Positions 63,005 through 64,000 of a stretch of DNA of 64,000 bases are shown piece after piece. The position numbers and the translations under genes are program-made. The notes under the pieces are model-generated. The model was not told where the DNA came from and did no database searches. It worked only from the letters and a program-made list of their open reading frames with translations. How positions within the stretch are numbered: position 1 is the first letter of the stretch; each line of letters opens with the position of its first letter. The stretch is from Marinomonas primoryensis (GTDB lineage Bacteria > Pseudomonadota > Gammaproteobacteria > Pseudomonadales > Marinomonadaceae): the NCBI RefSeq assembly GCF_013372285.1, contig NZ_CP054301.1, forward strand, positions 2,349,001 to 2,413,000. The letters are read 5' to 3'.

Positions 63005-64000
63005 ATGAAAACTCGTCAAAAAATAATTCTATTTTTTGTGGCTTCTCTTTACTCTTTTGCACCTGTCGTTGAAGCAAAATCCGCAGTAGAAGCACTGCAA
63101 AACGATTTTGTTTTTCCAAATGAAATAACAGGATTACCGACCAAACTCTCAGACTTCAAAGACCTTGAAATTAATTATTTCACGACAAACGACGATGTCA
63201 AAATAGCGTACTGGGAAGCGGGTGAAGGGGAACCAATAATTTTCATTCCAGGCTGGTCTGCAAATGGCGCTGAATACATAAACGTGATGTATTTGCTGAG
63301 CAAAAAATACCATGTTTACGTTTTAGACCCGAGAAACCAAGGTCTATCCCAAAGAGTGAAATACGGTAATCGCATTAGCCGATATTCAATGGATCTAAAA
63401 CAATTTGTCGATCACCTGAATTTATCAAAAGTGAATTTTAGCGGTTGGTCTATGGGCGCCTCAGTCTTATGGGGTTATATTGACTTGTTTGGCACACAAT
63501 CAATAAAAACACTGTCATTAATTGATGAGCCTATTTCCATTTACATACACTCAAATTGGTCAGAAGAAGAACGACTCAATGCCGGTGGAATGACCACCTC
63601 TGCTGAAAAAATGATTGCCGCCTATTCAGGTGCACCAACGAGTGAAGACATCGTCGACATGAGTGTCATGGCTCGATACATCGCAAATGATTCTTTGTAT
63701 TTCCAAAACTCAGAAGCCTTTGCATCCGCTGCCATAAAGAACAATTTCGACTCTATGAGCCAAGTACTGTTCGATCATGCGATGAATGATTGGCGTGATG
63801 TTGTCAGTAAAAAAATAGACGTGCCTACGGCCATTTTTAGCGGTGATTACAGCCACAACGTACGCAGCCAGCAATGGGCCAACTCAGTGATCCCCAATTC
63901 GCAGCTCTATATTTATACAAAGAAAGAAGAAGGTGATCATTTCTTAGCGTTCAAAAATCCCAAAAAATTCACGTCTGATTTAGATAGCTTTATAGAAAGA
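63005..64000 (+). CDS. Secreted alpha/beta hydrolase (partial, runs past the window end)
   Basis: An open reading from ATG 63005 continues to the window edge, giving 332 residues so far. An N-terminal signal peptide (KTRQKIILFFVASLYSFAP, cut near VEA at about residue 24) indicates export. The alpha/beta core has FIPGWSANGAEY near 82 (oxyanion region), LDPRNQGLS near 111, and nucleophile elbow SGWSMGAS near 144. A His in GDHFLAF near 315 could complete the triad. Role unknown. AAGGAA lies before the ATG. Confidence 0.8.
   Translation, partial: MKTRQKIILFFVASLYSFAPVVEAKSAVEALQNDFVFPNEITGLPTKLSDFKDLEINYFTTNDDVKIAYWEAGEGEPIIFIPGWSANGAEYINVMYLLSKKYHVYVLDPRNQGLSQRVKYGNRISRYSMDLKQFVDHLNLSKVNFSGWSMGASVLWGYIDLFGTQSIKTLSLIDEPISIYIHSNWSEEERLNAGGMTTSAEKMIAAYSGAPTSEDIVDMSVMARYIANDSLYFQNSEAFASAAIKNNFDSMSQVLFDHAMNDWRDVVSKKIDVPTAIFSGDYSHNVRSQQWANSVIPNSQLYIYTKKEEGDHFLAFKNPKKFTSDLDSFIER

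Overview
The window looks like chromosomal DNA from a marine gammaproteobacterium of the Oceanospirillales, most likely Marinomonas or a close relative. This is inference from gene content: ectoine catabolism, TAXI-type TRAP transport, a double-length QueD-like protein, a YnjBCD-like transporter and tRNA-queuosine mannosyltransferase, at moderate GC. No rRNA, complete tRNA or CRISPR array was seen.

Layout. 1-7.9 kb is a phage-like regulatory cassette (umuD, cro, CI-type repressor, csrA). It is split by about 6 kb of AT-rich accessory DNA holding two lipoproteins, a KilA-N protein behind a hairpin-rich leader, a two-gene operon (possibly NdpA-like protein plus a three-helix membrane protein) behind an SOS box, and a dead integrase. 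8.0-21 kb is core-like: 4.5S RNA, a QueD-like gene, hisI, a chemoreceptor with a sigma-54-type promoter, a class II amidotransferase, a 2OG-Fe(II) oxygenase, a UvrD-type helicase, an M14-like deacylase and a divergent YnjBCD-like ABC transporter. 21.1-24.3 kb holds two overlapping P-loop ATPase genes of unknown role. 24.4-27.2 kb has AraC/LysE and small genes. 27.8-32.9 kb is an ectoine-degradation operon. 33-40 kb has assorted housekeeping and hypothetical genes. 40.2-42.2 kb holds a second, uninterrupted umuD-cro-CI-csrA cassette, followed by two diguanylate cyclases and a 0.9 kb gene-free stretch with the 3' two-thirds of an initiator tRNA. 46.7-60.1 kb is a salicylate/gentisate gene cluster with its own TRAP transporter and probable alcohol and aldehyde oxidising enzymes. 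The window ends with two LysR regulators, an NADP-binding oxidoreductase and a truncated alpha/beta hydrolase.

How genes work together. The doe operon should convert ectoine to aspartate. The nag-like operon should hydroxylate salicylate to gentisate, cleave the ring, and isomerise and hydrolyse the product to fumarate and pyruvate. The Tat-type GMC oxidoreductase and aldehyde dehydrogenase could feed it from an aromatic alcohol.

The most unusual material is the duplicated umuD-cro-CI-csrA cassette. One UmuD copy appears catalytically dead, both repressors lack the usual Ala-Gly cleavage dipeptide, and one cassette has received an island whose membrane-associated two-gene operon carries its own SOS box. 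That operon and the twin-ATPase operon are the best candidates for undescribed systems.
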